DNA of 8,501 nucleotides from UBA6263 sp049305865 (GTDB lineage Bacteria > Patescibacteriota > Gracilibacteria > Absconditabacterales > Absconditicoccaceae). The stretch covers positions 1 through 8,501 of the forward strand of contig JBAQPP010000055.1 of the NCBI GenBank assembly GCA_049305865.1, read 5' to 3'. Shown here piece after piece: positions 1 through 7,195 of this stretch; position 1 is the stretch's first letter, and each line of letters opens with the position of its first letter. Under the pieces are notes generated by a model. That model was not told the DNA's origin. It made no database searches and worked only from the letters and a program-made list of their open reading frames with translations. Both the position numbers and the translations under genes were made by a program.

Positions 1-716
1 GCCAATACCCATATAATTATACAAATCAGGTTTAAATTGTTTTTTAATTTCAATAATTCCCATAATTTTTTCACTTGGACTTTAAATAATAATATTATGA
101 TGGGTAAAAACGCTACCAAAAAATATCAATAATTATTAGGTCCAGAAAAAAGCCCTTGCCATCTGAGAGTTCATTCATATCCAGTAAGATAATATATAGG
201 AGGATTCTTACCAAAAAAGAAATCATTTAGCGGACCATATCATATTTGCATAAAAAAATCGGGCCATATTAATTTTGCTCATTGTCGTGCAAATCACAAA
301 ACTACTATTCAAATTAAAAAATATCATATATTGCTTAGGTTCTTAATTTTATTTAATGTATCTTTTCATACAAATCATAAAAAGCTTGAACTTAAAAAAA
401 TAAAGATATAAAAAAATCAGTATTTGATTCATATAAGCATGTCTGATATAGATTTTTCTGCCAATAATGAAATTATAACTCACCATATAATCATTATTAT
501 AAAAGCTATCCAAGGATATTTCCGTCTATTAAAATAATTTTTCCAGTCTTTCCGATATACAAAAAACATCAAAATAAAAAATCATATTCGTAATCAGTCT
601 CTAATTAGTGATGGTAATTCGGGGTATTGTCATCATAATACTCAGTAACATATTACAGTTACTATGATATGGTATAATACAATCAGAATAAAGAATCATT
701 TTAGAAATTTTAACAT
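1..716 (-). CDS. O-antigen ligase/polymerase family membrane protein (3' end outside window)
   Basis: Read with TGA as Gly, this frame is open from ATG at 716-714 to the left edge: 238 residues, with an in-frame TAA just upstream at 728-726. The visible part is very hydrophobic, with helices near residues 5-27, 41-54, 68-86, 97-116, 128-143 and 195-212. Residues 185-200 carry Arg-Trp-Gln-Gly-Leu-Phe, Ser-Gly-Pro-Asn-Asn and Gly-Tyr-Phe-Leu. This fits the 'R..G.F..PN..G' signature before a membrane helix in the O-antigen ligase/Wzy superfamily (Wzy_C, PF04932). Such proteins polymerise or ligate surface glycan chains on the outer face of the membrane. About 18 glycines are TGA. It diverges from the glycosyltransferase at 808 and probably shares its pathway. 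Ligase versus polymerase cannot be settled, because the catalytic periplasmic loop is not in the window. The family call is good; the substrate is unknown. Confidence 0.8.
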
Positions 717-807
717 AACTGATTTTTAAATAAAAATTATTGCAAACGAATTACAATAAGTTATCTATATTTGTATATTGCTTTAAAAAATAAATACAAG
801 TAAAATT
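717..807. promoter_or_regulatory. divergent intergenic region, probable back-to-back promoters
   Basis: This 91-bp AT-rich gap separates two divergent polysaccharide genes, so it should hold a promoter for each. Rightward, TATATT at 774-779 sits 17 bp after a weak TTACAA at 751-756. Leftward, TATACA and TTGTAT hexamers occur on the minus strand about 16 bp apart. All are weak matches in a very AT-rich background, so the role is inferred from gene layout rather than from the boxes. No Shine-Dalgarno sequence precedes either start. Confidence 0.35.
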
Positions 808-1782
808 ATGAGCTTCAAACTTTCTATCGTTATTCCCAGTAGATGAAATATAGATAATATAATCAATATTTTTTGATGTCTTCAAAATCAAACTTTTCAA
901 GATTTTAATGTTTACTTGGTTATAGATATTCCGTTTGATGAACAATGATACGAATCGCTAAAGTCAACCATAATAAATAAACTCAATTTAAATTCTCAAG
1001 ATTTTTCTCAATGATATTGAATACGAGACAAAAAATATAACCTTGTATGTAATCTAAATTCTGACTTTAATCCAGAGATTTGAGATGGTGCAAGTTATAT
1101 CAGAAATTATTGATTAGATTTAGCGGCCTGAGAATTTATAAATTTCTTTGACGATGACGTTATTTTTGAAAACGATTATTTAAAACAAAGTTTAGATTAT
1201 CGGACATCATTTAGAAATGAAATATGAAAAGATCTAGTACTTACACCTACTTTGATGTATAGGAAAACTGGTCAAATTCAAAACCAGTGATTTAAACGTT
1301 ATATATTCCGACAATCTAGACCACAGATAAATTTCTTGGAAAATAAAAAATATGATTTTATACAACTTTATTCATGAAATTCACTTCTAGCTCCTTCATC
1401 ATTATTTAAACAATTTAAATTTGATAATGATATAAATTTTGTAGCAGAAGATTTGGATTTTACTTATACAATACATAATGCTTGATACCCTATAGTTGTA
1501 TTAGCAGATTTAAAAATATATCATATGGAAAGAGAGAAAACTTTATTAGATCAAGCTCGAGTAGGTAATCCGGTCTCAGCTTATCAAAAATGAAGGAATA
1601 GAGTCATATTTGTACGTAAACATTGAAATATATGACAGAAATTAATTTTTTTCTTTTTTTGACTCCCAGCTAACAATATTCGATTGATTTTTAAAATTTT
1701 GAGATATGCCAAATGACAACAAAAATGGAAATTAATTTCTAATTTCCTAAAATGAATTTGGGCTGGTATATTTAAATATTAA
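808..1782 (+). CDS. family 2 glycosyltransferase (GT-A fold)
   Basis: This 324-residue protein appears only when TGA is read as Gly (18 in-frame TGA against about 4 GGN codons). It opens with the GT2 strand Leu-Ser-Ile-Val-Ile-Pro-Ser-Arg-Gly (residues 5-13). Residues 97-117 fit the 'aRN.G...a.Gefi.F.DDD' block, with the metal/nucleotide-sugar Asp triad at 115-117. The acceptor-side motif Glu-Asp-Leu-Asp (214-217) is followed by an 'aGYpivv' stretch and His 239. The basic C-terminal part (263-324) includes a hydrophobic stretch near 279-287, a possible membrane contact. The layout resembles rhamnosyl- and galactofuranosyl-transferases that use a nucleotide-sugar donor at the inner membrane face; donor and acceptor are unknown. 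The start is firm, because an in-frame TAA lies at 784-786 with no other ATG between. It diverges from the ligase-family gene and overlaps the convergent pyruvyl transferase gene by 11 bp. Confidence 0.88.
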
Positions 1783-2761
1783 AATTTTTTAAAACTTCTT
1801 GCATTTTTAAAATCTTCTTTTGATAAGGATATACTTTTACTTTTGCTCACAGAAATTTAGCTATCATAAAAAGATGTAATCTACCAGTGAATACTATTTC
1901 AGCTCATTTTACTATTTTCAAAAATTTTTCAAAATCTTCTTCTCGATCTAATATTTTTAATCTTACATTTCCAAGTTTTCATCTGATTTTCTCAAGATAC
2001 ATTATATCATTATATTCATCATTTATTCATTTACTTACCGGTACAAAGTATATATCATAACTCTTATTTACATATCATTTTATGTCTTCGATCATTTCAT
2101 CTAAAAATTTTTCAGCATTTTTATTTAAATTTACAACAATATATTTATTTTTTCCCCCGTTTTCTATTTTAGACCAATCATAAGCAAAATAAGCCGTATC
2201 CATAAAATATTCAATATTTTGGAACCAGTATTTTTTTATATTATTTACACATTCATAATCTCTAGCATAAATTTTTTCTGTATTTTTTAAAAGAAAATCA
2301 AATAACCATTTATTTAATTCTTTCTTTGGTAGTTGTATTCATCACATCAGATATATCTTTGATCCAGAAAAACAGCAGGGTAGTATACTTAACAATCGAT
2401 ATCGATAGGAATTTGGATTTTCTTCAGTTAATATTTCTCCTCATCATATTATAATGCTATCAATCTCACGATATTCTTTCCATTCTCTTAATTTCCCATT
2501 CTCTAAATAATTTAATCCTGATTTTAATCACTTGGGTATCTCAGTTAAAAAATTTATCTTACTAGCATCTACAAATTTTCCTAAAAATCATTTAAGTCGT
2601 TCTACGTCATAAGCCGCTATATATATATTTTTTTTTTGTTTTATCAAAAGATTAATTGTTCCTAGTAATATCAGTTCATCTCATAAATTTTTATAAGATC
2701 GATTACCAACAATTAGTATTTTTTTTCAATCTATTTTGAGCTCTTTATCTACTTGCATCAT
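1772..2761 (-). CDS. polysaccharide pyruvyl transferase family protein
   Basis: This is a 329-residue protein with 13 in-frame TGA (Gly) codons. It matches the polysaccharide pyruvyl transferase family (PF04230; CsaB, WcaK, AmsJ type). Residues 15-32 hold a beta strand then Gly-Asn and Leu-Gly-Asp-Glu, the family's 'GN.GDE' start. Residues 103-110 are Ile-Ile-Ile-Gly-Gly-Gly-Glu-Ile, the central 'iigGG..l' motif. Ile-Tyr-Ala-Arg-Asp (164-168) fits the 'v..RD..S' site. Thr-Gly-Arg-Leu-His (292-296) followed by Leu-Phe-Met-Ile-Ala matches the C-terminal 'g.RlHs.i.a' block. Characterised members transfer pyruvate from phosphoenolpyruvate to a glycan sugar as a ketal, often for S-layer anchoring, but some relatives do other transfers. 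It is cytoplasmic, with no signal peptide or membrane helix. There are two adjacent ATG codons (2761 and 2758); the first is chosen arbitrarily. It converges on and overlaps the glycosyltransferase gene. Confidence 0.85.
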
Positions 2762-2786
2762 TATTTATTATTCTAAACTTACTATG

Positions 2787-2792
2787 AGTATA
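2787..2792 (-). promoter_or_regulatory. candidate -10 box for the pyruvyl transferase gene
   Basis: The minus strand reads TATACT, five of six matches to TATAAT, 25 bp upstream of the first ATG. It lies between the upstream terminator and the gene, where a promoter is needed. No good -35 box is visible at 16-18 bp, so the match could be chance in AT-rich DNA. Confidence 0.3.
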
Positions 2793-2826
2793 TTTAATGT
2801 TTTCTATAGTATTTACAATATTTACA

Positions 2827-2870
2827 TAAAAAATAAAAATCTCCTCCAAGCTGACAAGCTCGAGGAGATT
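2827..2870 (-). terminator. Rho-independent terminator after the 810-residue protein gene
   Basis: The arms AATCTCCTC (2838-2846) and GAGGAGATT (2862-2870) form a perfect 9-bp stem. A further AGCT/AGCT pairing is possible inside the loop. On the minus strand the stem is followed by a U-rich run interrupted by one A. The plus strand has no T-tract after the stem, so it terminates leftward transcription. It lies about 130 bp past the stop of the 810-residue gene and before the pyruvyl transferase gene, separating the two units. Confidence 0.75.
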
Positions 2871-2946
2871 ATATTGCTAAATAATATATTTTTAAAACAA
2901 TAAATTTAACCGTGAATTTTATATTTCCTTTGATTTAATTTGCTCG

Positions 2947-2980
2947 TACCGGTAGTCCACCGTAGTGGACGCAGCCGGTA
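2947..2980 (-). repeat. GC-rich imperfect hairpin with UACG tetraloop in a 3' untranslated region
   Basis: The inverted repeat has outer arms TACCGG (2947-2952) and CCGGTA (2975-2980) and inner arms GTCCAC (2955-2960) and GTGGAC (2965-2970), with a small internal loop of 2 and 4 bases. On the minus-strand transcript the apical loop is UACG closed by C-G, the very stable cUNCGg tetraloop class. That favours function in the leftward RNA. It is strikingly GC-rich for this locus and lies 24 bp after the stop at 3004. No U-tract follows, so it is not a canonical terminator. It may protect the mRNA 3' end or be a copy of a dispersed palindromic element. Confidence 0.7.
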
Positions 2981-3003
2981 TATTTTGTTTTTGTTGGGTT
3001 GCT

Positions 3004-5436
3004 TTAAGTAGGTAATTTATCAGCTTTGTTTGCTTGTTTCCATATGCCCAAAGTATTTAGATATTCTGCATATTCTTTGGTATATTTATTTAGTATAGGA
3101 GATAGATTTCATAAATCACCAAATCGTCCAGCATCTATTACTTCAACTGCAGATAAATCATATTTTTTTGGATTATATCGTTTTATATTTGGATCTTTAT
3201 TTTTTTCTTTAAATACTAGATCTCATATTCCATCCAATTTTATCAAATCCAGAGCATTGGTTATTTCAAAAGGCTTATCAATTTGATTGGCTCTTCATCT
3301 AAATAATTTCTTTATATAATTTGTTAGATTTGCAACTTTTATCATTTCCATTGTACTCTTGAAAAATATATTTTCATTATTAAAATCTAAATTAGGAATA
3401 GTTTTTGTAGCAATATTTATAGGAGTCCATTCTCAGTAAGTTTGTAACATTAATCCATCTGGACCTTCTTTAAATTCTATATTATTGTTATTATTTGTCT
3501 GTGTTTTTAAAATATTTCATGCTGCAACCAATATTTTCTTTTGGTCTGTCGGTATTGTTAATAAGTCAACTTTAGCTTTTAATCACAGTACATCATTATT
3601 TTCATTAAAATTATTTATTTCTCAATCTACTTCACCTACTGTTTGTTTTTGTTTTAATCAATCTTTAAATAATCATGCTTCTTCAAGAGCTACCAATGAA
3701 GGATCTCCATTTGCTATATAGTTTTTTACATCATCTCTAAATAATTCTATATTCATTTTATCATATCATTTTTGTACCATAAAATCATTTATAGATTTTA
3801 ATCTAGCAAAAGAGCTTACTGCATAATCATCAAATTTTTCTGTTCATCACTGTTGAAGTTTATCATATCACATTCACATTCATCCAAGAGTGAGATGTAT
3901 TATATTATATTTATCATTATCATCTTCGTTGACTCATTTTAGTTTTTCTAGCATACTTACAATATCTGGTCTGTTTTTATGCACATCTGTAAGTGACGCA
4001 TATCATGCTTGGTTAATTTTCATTATTCAATTTTTATCTTTTGTTACAAGTGGTTTAATCTGTTCCATTGTCATTCATCCAAATATTCAAGGTACACCAG
4101 CAAATCAGTGAACATAAGCTATTGCTTCTGGAGGTGTATTTGGTCATGGTTCTGCTCATGTTTTAACTCAATTTTTTCATCACCCAAAAAGGCTTGATAT
4201 TCTTTGTTGTATATCTCATCATCCATTAAATAATTCTTTGACTGCTTGTATGGGATTTTTTCAAGTTGCTCATTGTAGTAAAATTGTACCACCTGCTATT
4301 CAAGCCAACCATCACCATCAAGTTTTTCTTTTTTCTTTATCTTTACTGAAAATTCCAAAAACTGATTTCAATGCCTTCCAACCAAGAAATATTCATCATC
4401 ATATTAGTGCTAGATTTCATGCTCCATGCCAGAACTGTCTTTGTTGCGGAGTCATATTTGTTTTCTGGAATCAATAATCTATAGCTCACATTACTCATCA
4501 TCTTTTCCAAGCTTCATCCAAATTATTATAATCTGTAATAGTTCTAGGACAAGGATTTCAGTTGGCGTCTAATACATAATTTGGTTGATTATCATTTGTC
4601 GATTTATTATTTTTTTGATTGTCTTTTTTATTGTCAAATATAGGATATGTATTGGTGTCTATAAATCCCAATTGTCTAAAATCCTCATAGTGTTTAAACT
4701 GAAAGGGTTGAGTACCAGCATCTATTTTTCAACTTATTGATGCTTCAAGGTATCTTTGCAATGATTCTAGTTCTTCTTTTAGTTCAGTTTTAAGTGCAGC
4801 ATCAAGTTCCAATCAATCTAATTTTTTAAGCATTCTATTTACTTCCTCATTGGCTTTTATGATTTCTTTTGCATCCTTATAAGTATGTATGTCTATAGTA
4901 TAAGGAGTTTCTCATCATGTTTTTTCCATTACTATTTCATCCCTTCATTGTTCAAACAAAGCAACTTCGTTATCTATACTGTTAATTTCTCGATTATAAC
5001 GATTTAAACTTGCTTCATTAAGGCCTCAAGTTTTTTTTTCATATTTATCCAAAAATCTTTTTATATTCTCCAATCTTCTTAGACGGTTTTCCACCTGTCA
5101 TTTAAAGGCTTTTTCGTATCATTTATCTTCTTTGTTTCTGCTATATCTCTTAGCATGTCTTTTAAACTCTTTGTATTTATCTATCAATACTTCGGTTCTT
5201 GTAATTAATCAAAAAACACTCAGTTCTTCTTTGACTTCTTGTTGAGTTTCTGTTTTTTCTTTTTCTTTATCTAAATCTGCTCAAATTTCTTCTTTTGCCT
5301 CTTCTACTTCTTTTTTTCAAGCTTCATCTACTACATCTACTTTATCTCATTTATCTTCTAAATCATCTACATTTACATGAGTTTTTACAAGTAGATCTTC
5401 AATTGGATCTTTTTCTGGGGTATTTTTATCGACCAT
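3004..5436 (-). CDS. large two-helix membrane protein of unknown function
   Basis: This is an 810-residue protein, open from ATG at 5436 to TAA at 3006-3004 when TGA is Gly. I recognise no family. Residues 1-75 are acidic and Lys/Glu-rich. Residues about 80-240 are charged and probably helical or coiled coil. Residues 265-290 form an Asn/Lys/Asp-rich linker. Two hydrophobic segments, about 341-361 (Gly-rich) and 374-391 (starting Gly-Trp-Trp-Trp), are joined by a short basic stretch, consistent with a helical hairpin. Residues 392-460 are Gly/Pro-rich and the remaining ~350 residues are soluble-looking. There is no signal peptide at the start, so both large parts could face the same side of the membrane. 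It has its own promoter (5466-5493) and is followed by two hairpins. A role as a structural or envelope-associated protein is only a guess. The existence of the gene is well supported; its function is not. Confidence 0.85.
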
Positions 5437-5465
5437 TGGTTTAAGGTATATAAATTACATATACA

Positions 5466-5493
5466 ATTATAAACAAACCAAATATTTTGTCAT
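5466..5493 (-). promoter_or_regulatory. sigma70-type promoter for the 810-residue protein gene
   Basis: On the minus strand, ATGACA (5493-5488, five of six matches to TTGACA) is followed after 16 bp by a perfect TATAAT (5471-5466). Transcription would start near 5459, giving a 5' leader of about 23 bases before the ATG at 5436. The box set sits directly after the upstream gene's terminator, as expected for an independent unit. No Shine-Dalgarno sequence lies in the leader. Confidence 0.6.
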
Positions 5494-5525
5494 AAAAAAA
5501 CAACTCCTCATAGTAAAAGGAGTTG
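5494..5525 (-). terminator. Rho-independent terminator after the 198-residue protein gene
   Basis: The arms CAACTCCT (5501-5508) and AGGAGTTG (5518-5525) form a perfect 8-bp stem with a 9-base loop. On the minus strand the stem runs straight into seven U residues (plus-strand A run 5494-5500). It lies 38 bp past the stop codon at 5564, so it ends that leftward transcript. The -35 box of the next gene abuts the U-tract. Confidence 0.85.
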
Positions 5526-5563
5526 ACATTAGCGTAATAAATTATCTAGTCTGATTAATATCT

Positions 5564-6160
5564 CTAATATAGCATATTTTCAATAGATTTTTTTAATTCT
5601 ACTGGTGTTTTCTCTTTAAGTTCAGTCTTTATAAGTCCAAACTCCATAATAACATCAATCAAAAAATTTAGAAATTCTTCTTTATCTATAGGTACATTAT
5701 CATGATATTGTCATGACAATTTTTTTAAATATTTGATATATAAATCCAAATTCAGTTCATTTCAGAAATTATATAGTTTTTCAAAAAAAGTAATTAGATT
5801 TAGTCTTTTAATTTCTTCTTTATAAAATGGAGCAAAAATGCCAACAATAACTATATTGTTAGGATTTTTTCTCAAATATGTTATATCGGTTTTGGGATTT
5901 TTTACTTTAAAGAATACATTATATATTCAAGATACGATTTTATCACTATTTATCTCTTTAAGTAGATATCACAAAAAGTTAGCCATATCATTATTTATTT
6001 TTTTATCTTTTTTAATTTGTTGTGATGCTTGTTTAGCTTTTTGGTTATCTTCTTGTACACGTTTTCTATCTTCTTCACTTACCTTATTCGCATCTTCTCT
6101 CGGTGCTCATCACACATCTAATCATTCTCCCAATCATCATCACATATCAAAATCACCCAT
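5564..6160 (-). CDS. hypothetical protein with glycine-rich N-terminus
   Basis: This 198-residue protein runs from ATG at 6160 to TAG at 5566-5564 and uses TGA as Gly. I recognise no family. Residues 1-19 are glycine-rich (Met-Gly-Gly-Gly-Leu-Gly-Glu-Gly and so on), written largely by consecutive TGA codons, and look disordered. Residues 22-60 are highly charged (Glu, Asp, Lys, Gln) and probably helical. The rest (60-198) looks like a folded helical domain with hydrophobic patches near 102-112 and 164-176, but no clear membrane segment or signal peptide. It is followed by its own strong terminator, so it is probably a single-gene transcript rather than an operon with the downstream 810-residue gene. 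Transcription starts somewhere in the 127-bp gap before the divergent tRNA genes. No catalytic motif is visible. Confidence 0.8.
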
Positions 6161-6218
6161 ACTACAAATAAAAATGTAAAAAAACTTATTTAAACAAGAC
6201 TTTTTTATGGTTTTATAC

Positions 6219-6248
6219 TTGAAATTCAATGTTAATTATTTATACAAT
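6219..6248 (+). promoter_or_regulatory. promoter for the tRNA genes, with GC-rich discriminator
   Basis: TTGAAA (6219-6224, five of six matches) is followed after 18 bp by TACAAT (6243-6248, five of six). The next bases, CGAGCGCG, are unusually GC-rich for this DNA and fall where the discriminator between -10 and +1 would be. A GC-rich discriminator is typical of stable-RNA promoters under growth-rate or stringent control. The start would be near 6255, about 33 bases before mature tRNA-Ser. Confidence 0.5.
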
Positions 6249-6287
6249 CGAGCGCGTAATTTTTTTTGATTTGATTTTTTTTTGAAT

Positions 6288-6374
6288 GGTGAGGTGGATG
6301 AGTGGTCGAAGTCAGCTCACTGCTAACGAGTCGGCCGAGTAATCGGCCCGCGGGTTCGAATCCCGCCCTCACCG
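6288..6374 (+). tRNA. tRNA-Ser(GCU)
   Basis: This is an 87-nt class II tRNA. The acceptor stem GGTGAGG pairs fully with CCTCACC (6367-6373), and G6374 is the discriminator. The D-stem is three pairs. The anticodon loop CTGCTAA holds GCT at 6322-6324, which reads the AGC and AGT serine codons. The innermost anticodon-stem pair is an A-C mismatch. A long variable arm, GGCCGA-GTAA-TCGGCC, is the serine hallmark here. The T-arm is GCGGG-TTCGAAT-CCCGC. The 3' CCA is not encoded and must be added by tRNA nucleotidyltransferase. Confidence 0.95.
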
Positions 6375-6392
6375 AATTAATTGTAAAATTAT

Positions 6393-6398
6393 TATAAT
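6393..6398 (+). promoter_or_regulatory. candidate -10 box between the two tRNA genes
   Basis: There is a perfect TATAAT 29 bp before the second tRNA. The matching -35 position falls in the end of tRNA-Ser and does not resemble TTGACA, so the second tRNA may simply be co-transcribed with the first. Confidence 0.25.
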
Positions 6399-6427
6399 AG
6401 ATCATTTTAACACTGAAACATTCTCAT

Positions 6428-6501
6428 GGCTCTGTAGCTCAGCTGGTTAGAGCGCGTCTCTCATAAGGACGAGGTCGGGAGTTCGAGTCTCCTTGGAGCC
6501 A
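6428..6501 (+). tRNA. tRNA with CAU anticodon, probably elongator Met
   Basis: This is a 74-nt class I tRNA. The acceptor GGCTCTG pairs with TGGAGCC with two G-U type pairs at the inner end, and A6501 is the discriminator. The anticodon stem CGTCT/GGACG encloses the loop CTCATAA, with CAT at 6462-6464. The T-arm is GGGAG-TTCGAGT-CTCCT. The GGCT...GTAGCTCAG 5' half resembles bacterial elongator tRNA-Met. Base pair 1-72 is G-C and there is no triple G-C at the base of the anticodon stem, which argues against the initiator. A tRNA-Ile2 whose C34 is lysidinylated to read AUA cannot be excluded. CCA is not encoded. Confidence 0.92.
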
Positions 6502-6567
6502 AATAACCAAATAAAAATTAAATAAATTCAGAATTGAATTTTGACTTAGAATTATTAGACATTAGCT

Positions 6568-6615
6568 ATGGCTCATAAATTATCCAAGTTCCGTCGTTCA
6601 AAAAATATATTTTAA
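6568..6615 (+). CDS. possible 15-residue basic mini-ORF before rpmG
   Basis: ATG at 6568 opens a 15-codon frame (MAHKLSKFRRSKNIF) closed by TAA, 21 bp before the rpmG start and 66 bp after the second tRNA. Six of 15 residues are His, Lys or Arg, resembling tiny ribosomal proteins or ribosomal-protein N-termini. A TTGACT at 6541-6546 and a TAGAAT at 6547-6552 lie just upstream but do not form a properly spaced pair. It could be a leader peptide, a very small ribosome-associated protein, or chance. It contains no TGA and has no Shine-Dalgarno sequence. I cannot match it to a family. Confidence 0.3.
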   Translation: MAHKLSKFRRSKNIF

Positions 6616-6636
6616 CTGTTTATTTTTAAATTCAAG

Positions 6637-6810
6637 ATGGCAAAGAAGAAATGATGAAGGATTACAGTTGCAATGGTTTGTAAAGAATGTTGATCAACAA
6701 ACTATTTCTCCAGTATAAATAAAACAACTACTTCAAAACTAGAACTTACAAAGTATTGTAAAAAATGTAAAAAACAAACTACACACAATTCAAAAGAAAA
6801 ATTGAAATAG
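6637..6810 (+). CDS. rpmG: 50S ribosomal protein bL33
   Basis: This 57-residue protein has the bL33 pattern: a short basic start, Arg-Ile-Thr-Val-Ala-Met-Val-Cys-Lys-Glu-Cys-Gly with Asn-Tyr after it, a Leu-Glu-Leu-Thr-Lys-Tyr-Cys stretch, and a final Thr-Thr-His. Cys 15, 18, 41 and 44 form the two CxxC pairs of the zinc-binding version. bL33 sits on the large subunit near the E site. All three glycines, including two consecutive ones at 6-7, are TGA, so the gene is invisible to standard-code prediction. The length is normal for the family, with a slightly extended N-terminus. It is followed 30 bp later by rpsP and is probably co-transcribed with it. No Shine-Dalgarno sequence precedes the ATG. 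Confidence 0.93.
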
Positions 6811-6840
6811 TGTGAAAATTTTTATTCATAATTTTTCTAA

Positions 6841-7143
6841 ATGTTAATAATTAGATTATCTAGACACTGAAGAACAAAAAAACCATTTTATAGAGTAGTT
6901 CTTACAGAACATACAAAACCGGCAAAATCTTGATATAAATCAGTTTTGTGATTTTATGATCCTTTGAATCATAAATTGGATGTTAAAGTTGATGAAATAA
7001 AAGATTACATTTCACAATGATCTCAAGTATCATCAAGATTAGCAAAGATGCTTTTCAATCAGACAAAAGATGACGTTTTCTCAAAGTTCTTTATTATAAA
7101 TACAAAGAACAGAACAACAAAAAAAGAAGAAAAAAAATCATAA
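6841..7143 (+). CDS. rpsP: 30S ribosomal protein bS16
   Basis: This 100-residue protein begins MLIIRLSRHGRTKKPFYRVV, the diagnostic bS16 start ('IRL.R.G.k..PfY.iv'). Residues 35-41 (Val-Leu-Gly-Phe-Tyr-Asp-Pro) match the 'lG.ynP' motif, and 57-64 (Ile-Ser-Gln-Gly-Ser-Gln-Val-Ser) match 'w...GAqpS'. bS16 is an assembly protein of the small-subunit 5' domain. The Lys-rich tail is ordinary. All four glycines (residues 10, 31, 37, 60) are TGA and fall on positions where bS16 homologues have Gly. This is direct evidence that UGA means glycine here rather than stop or Trp. It follows rpmG by 30 bp and is followed by two membrane-protein genes, not the rimM-trmD-rplS set often found next to rpsP in other bacteria. 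Confidence 0.96.
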
Positions 7144-7195
7144 TAGTATCGTAAAAATTTTTCTTTAAATTTTAATTTATATATTAATTTTGCTA

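Noticed and set aside
1..63. Minus-strand ORF starting at ATG 63-61 and running off the left edge
   Set aside because: It lies in a different frame inside the ligase-family gene, whose frame is open for 238 residues and carries the family motif.
751..945. 64-codon minus-strand ORF
   Set aside because: It mostly overlaps the well-supported glycosyltransferase on the other strand, has no protein-like pattern and is explained by AT-rich antisense sequence.
2947..2980. GC-rich hairpin as a Rho-independent terminator
   Set aside because: No U-tract follows on the minus strand, and a separate canonical terminator lies downstream.
3026..4477. Several plus-strand ORFs of 62-86 codons
   Set aside because: All lie antisense to the continuous 810-residue minus-strand gene and show Ser/Phe/His-rich antisense composition.
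5838..6179. 113-codon plus-strand ORF
   Set aside because: It is antisense to the 198-residue gene, whose frame, stop and terminator fit together. The plus ORF has no terminator or neighbour logic.
6428..6501. Second tRNA as the initiator tRNA
   Set aside because: It has a G-C pair at 1-72 and lacks the three consecutive G-C pairs at the base of the anticodon stem that mark initiators.
6841..7143. TGA read as tryptophan (code 4)
   Set aside because: The in-frame TGA codons of bS16 fall on conserved glycine positions, and Trp is written TGG elsewhere in the window.
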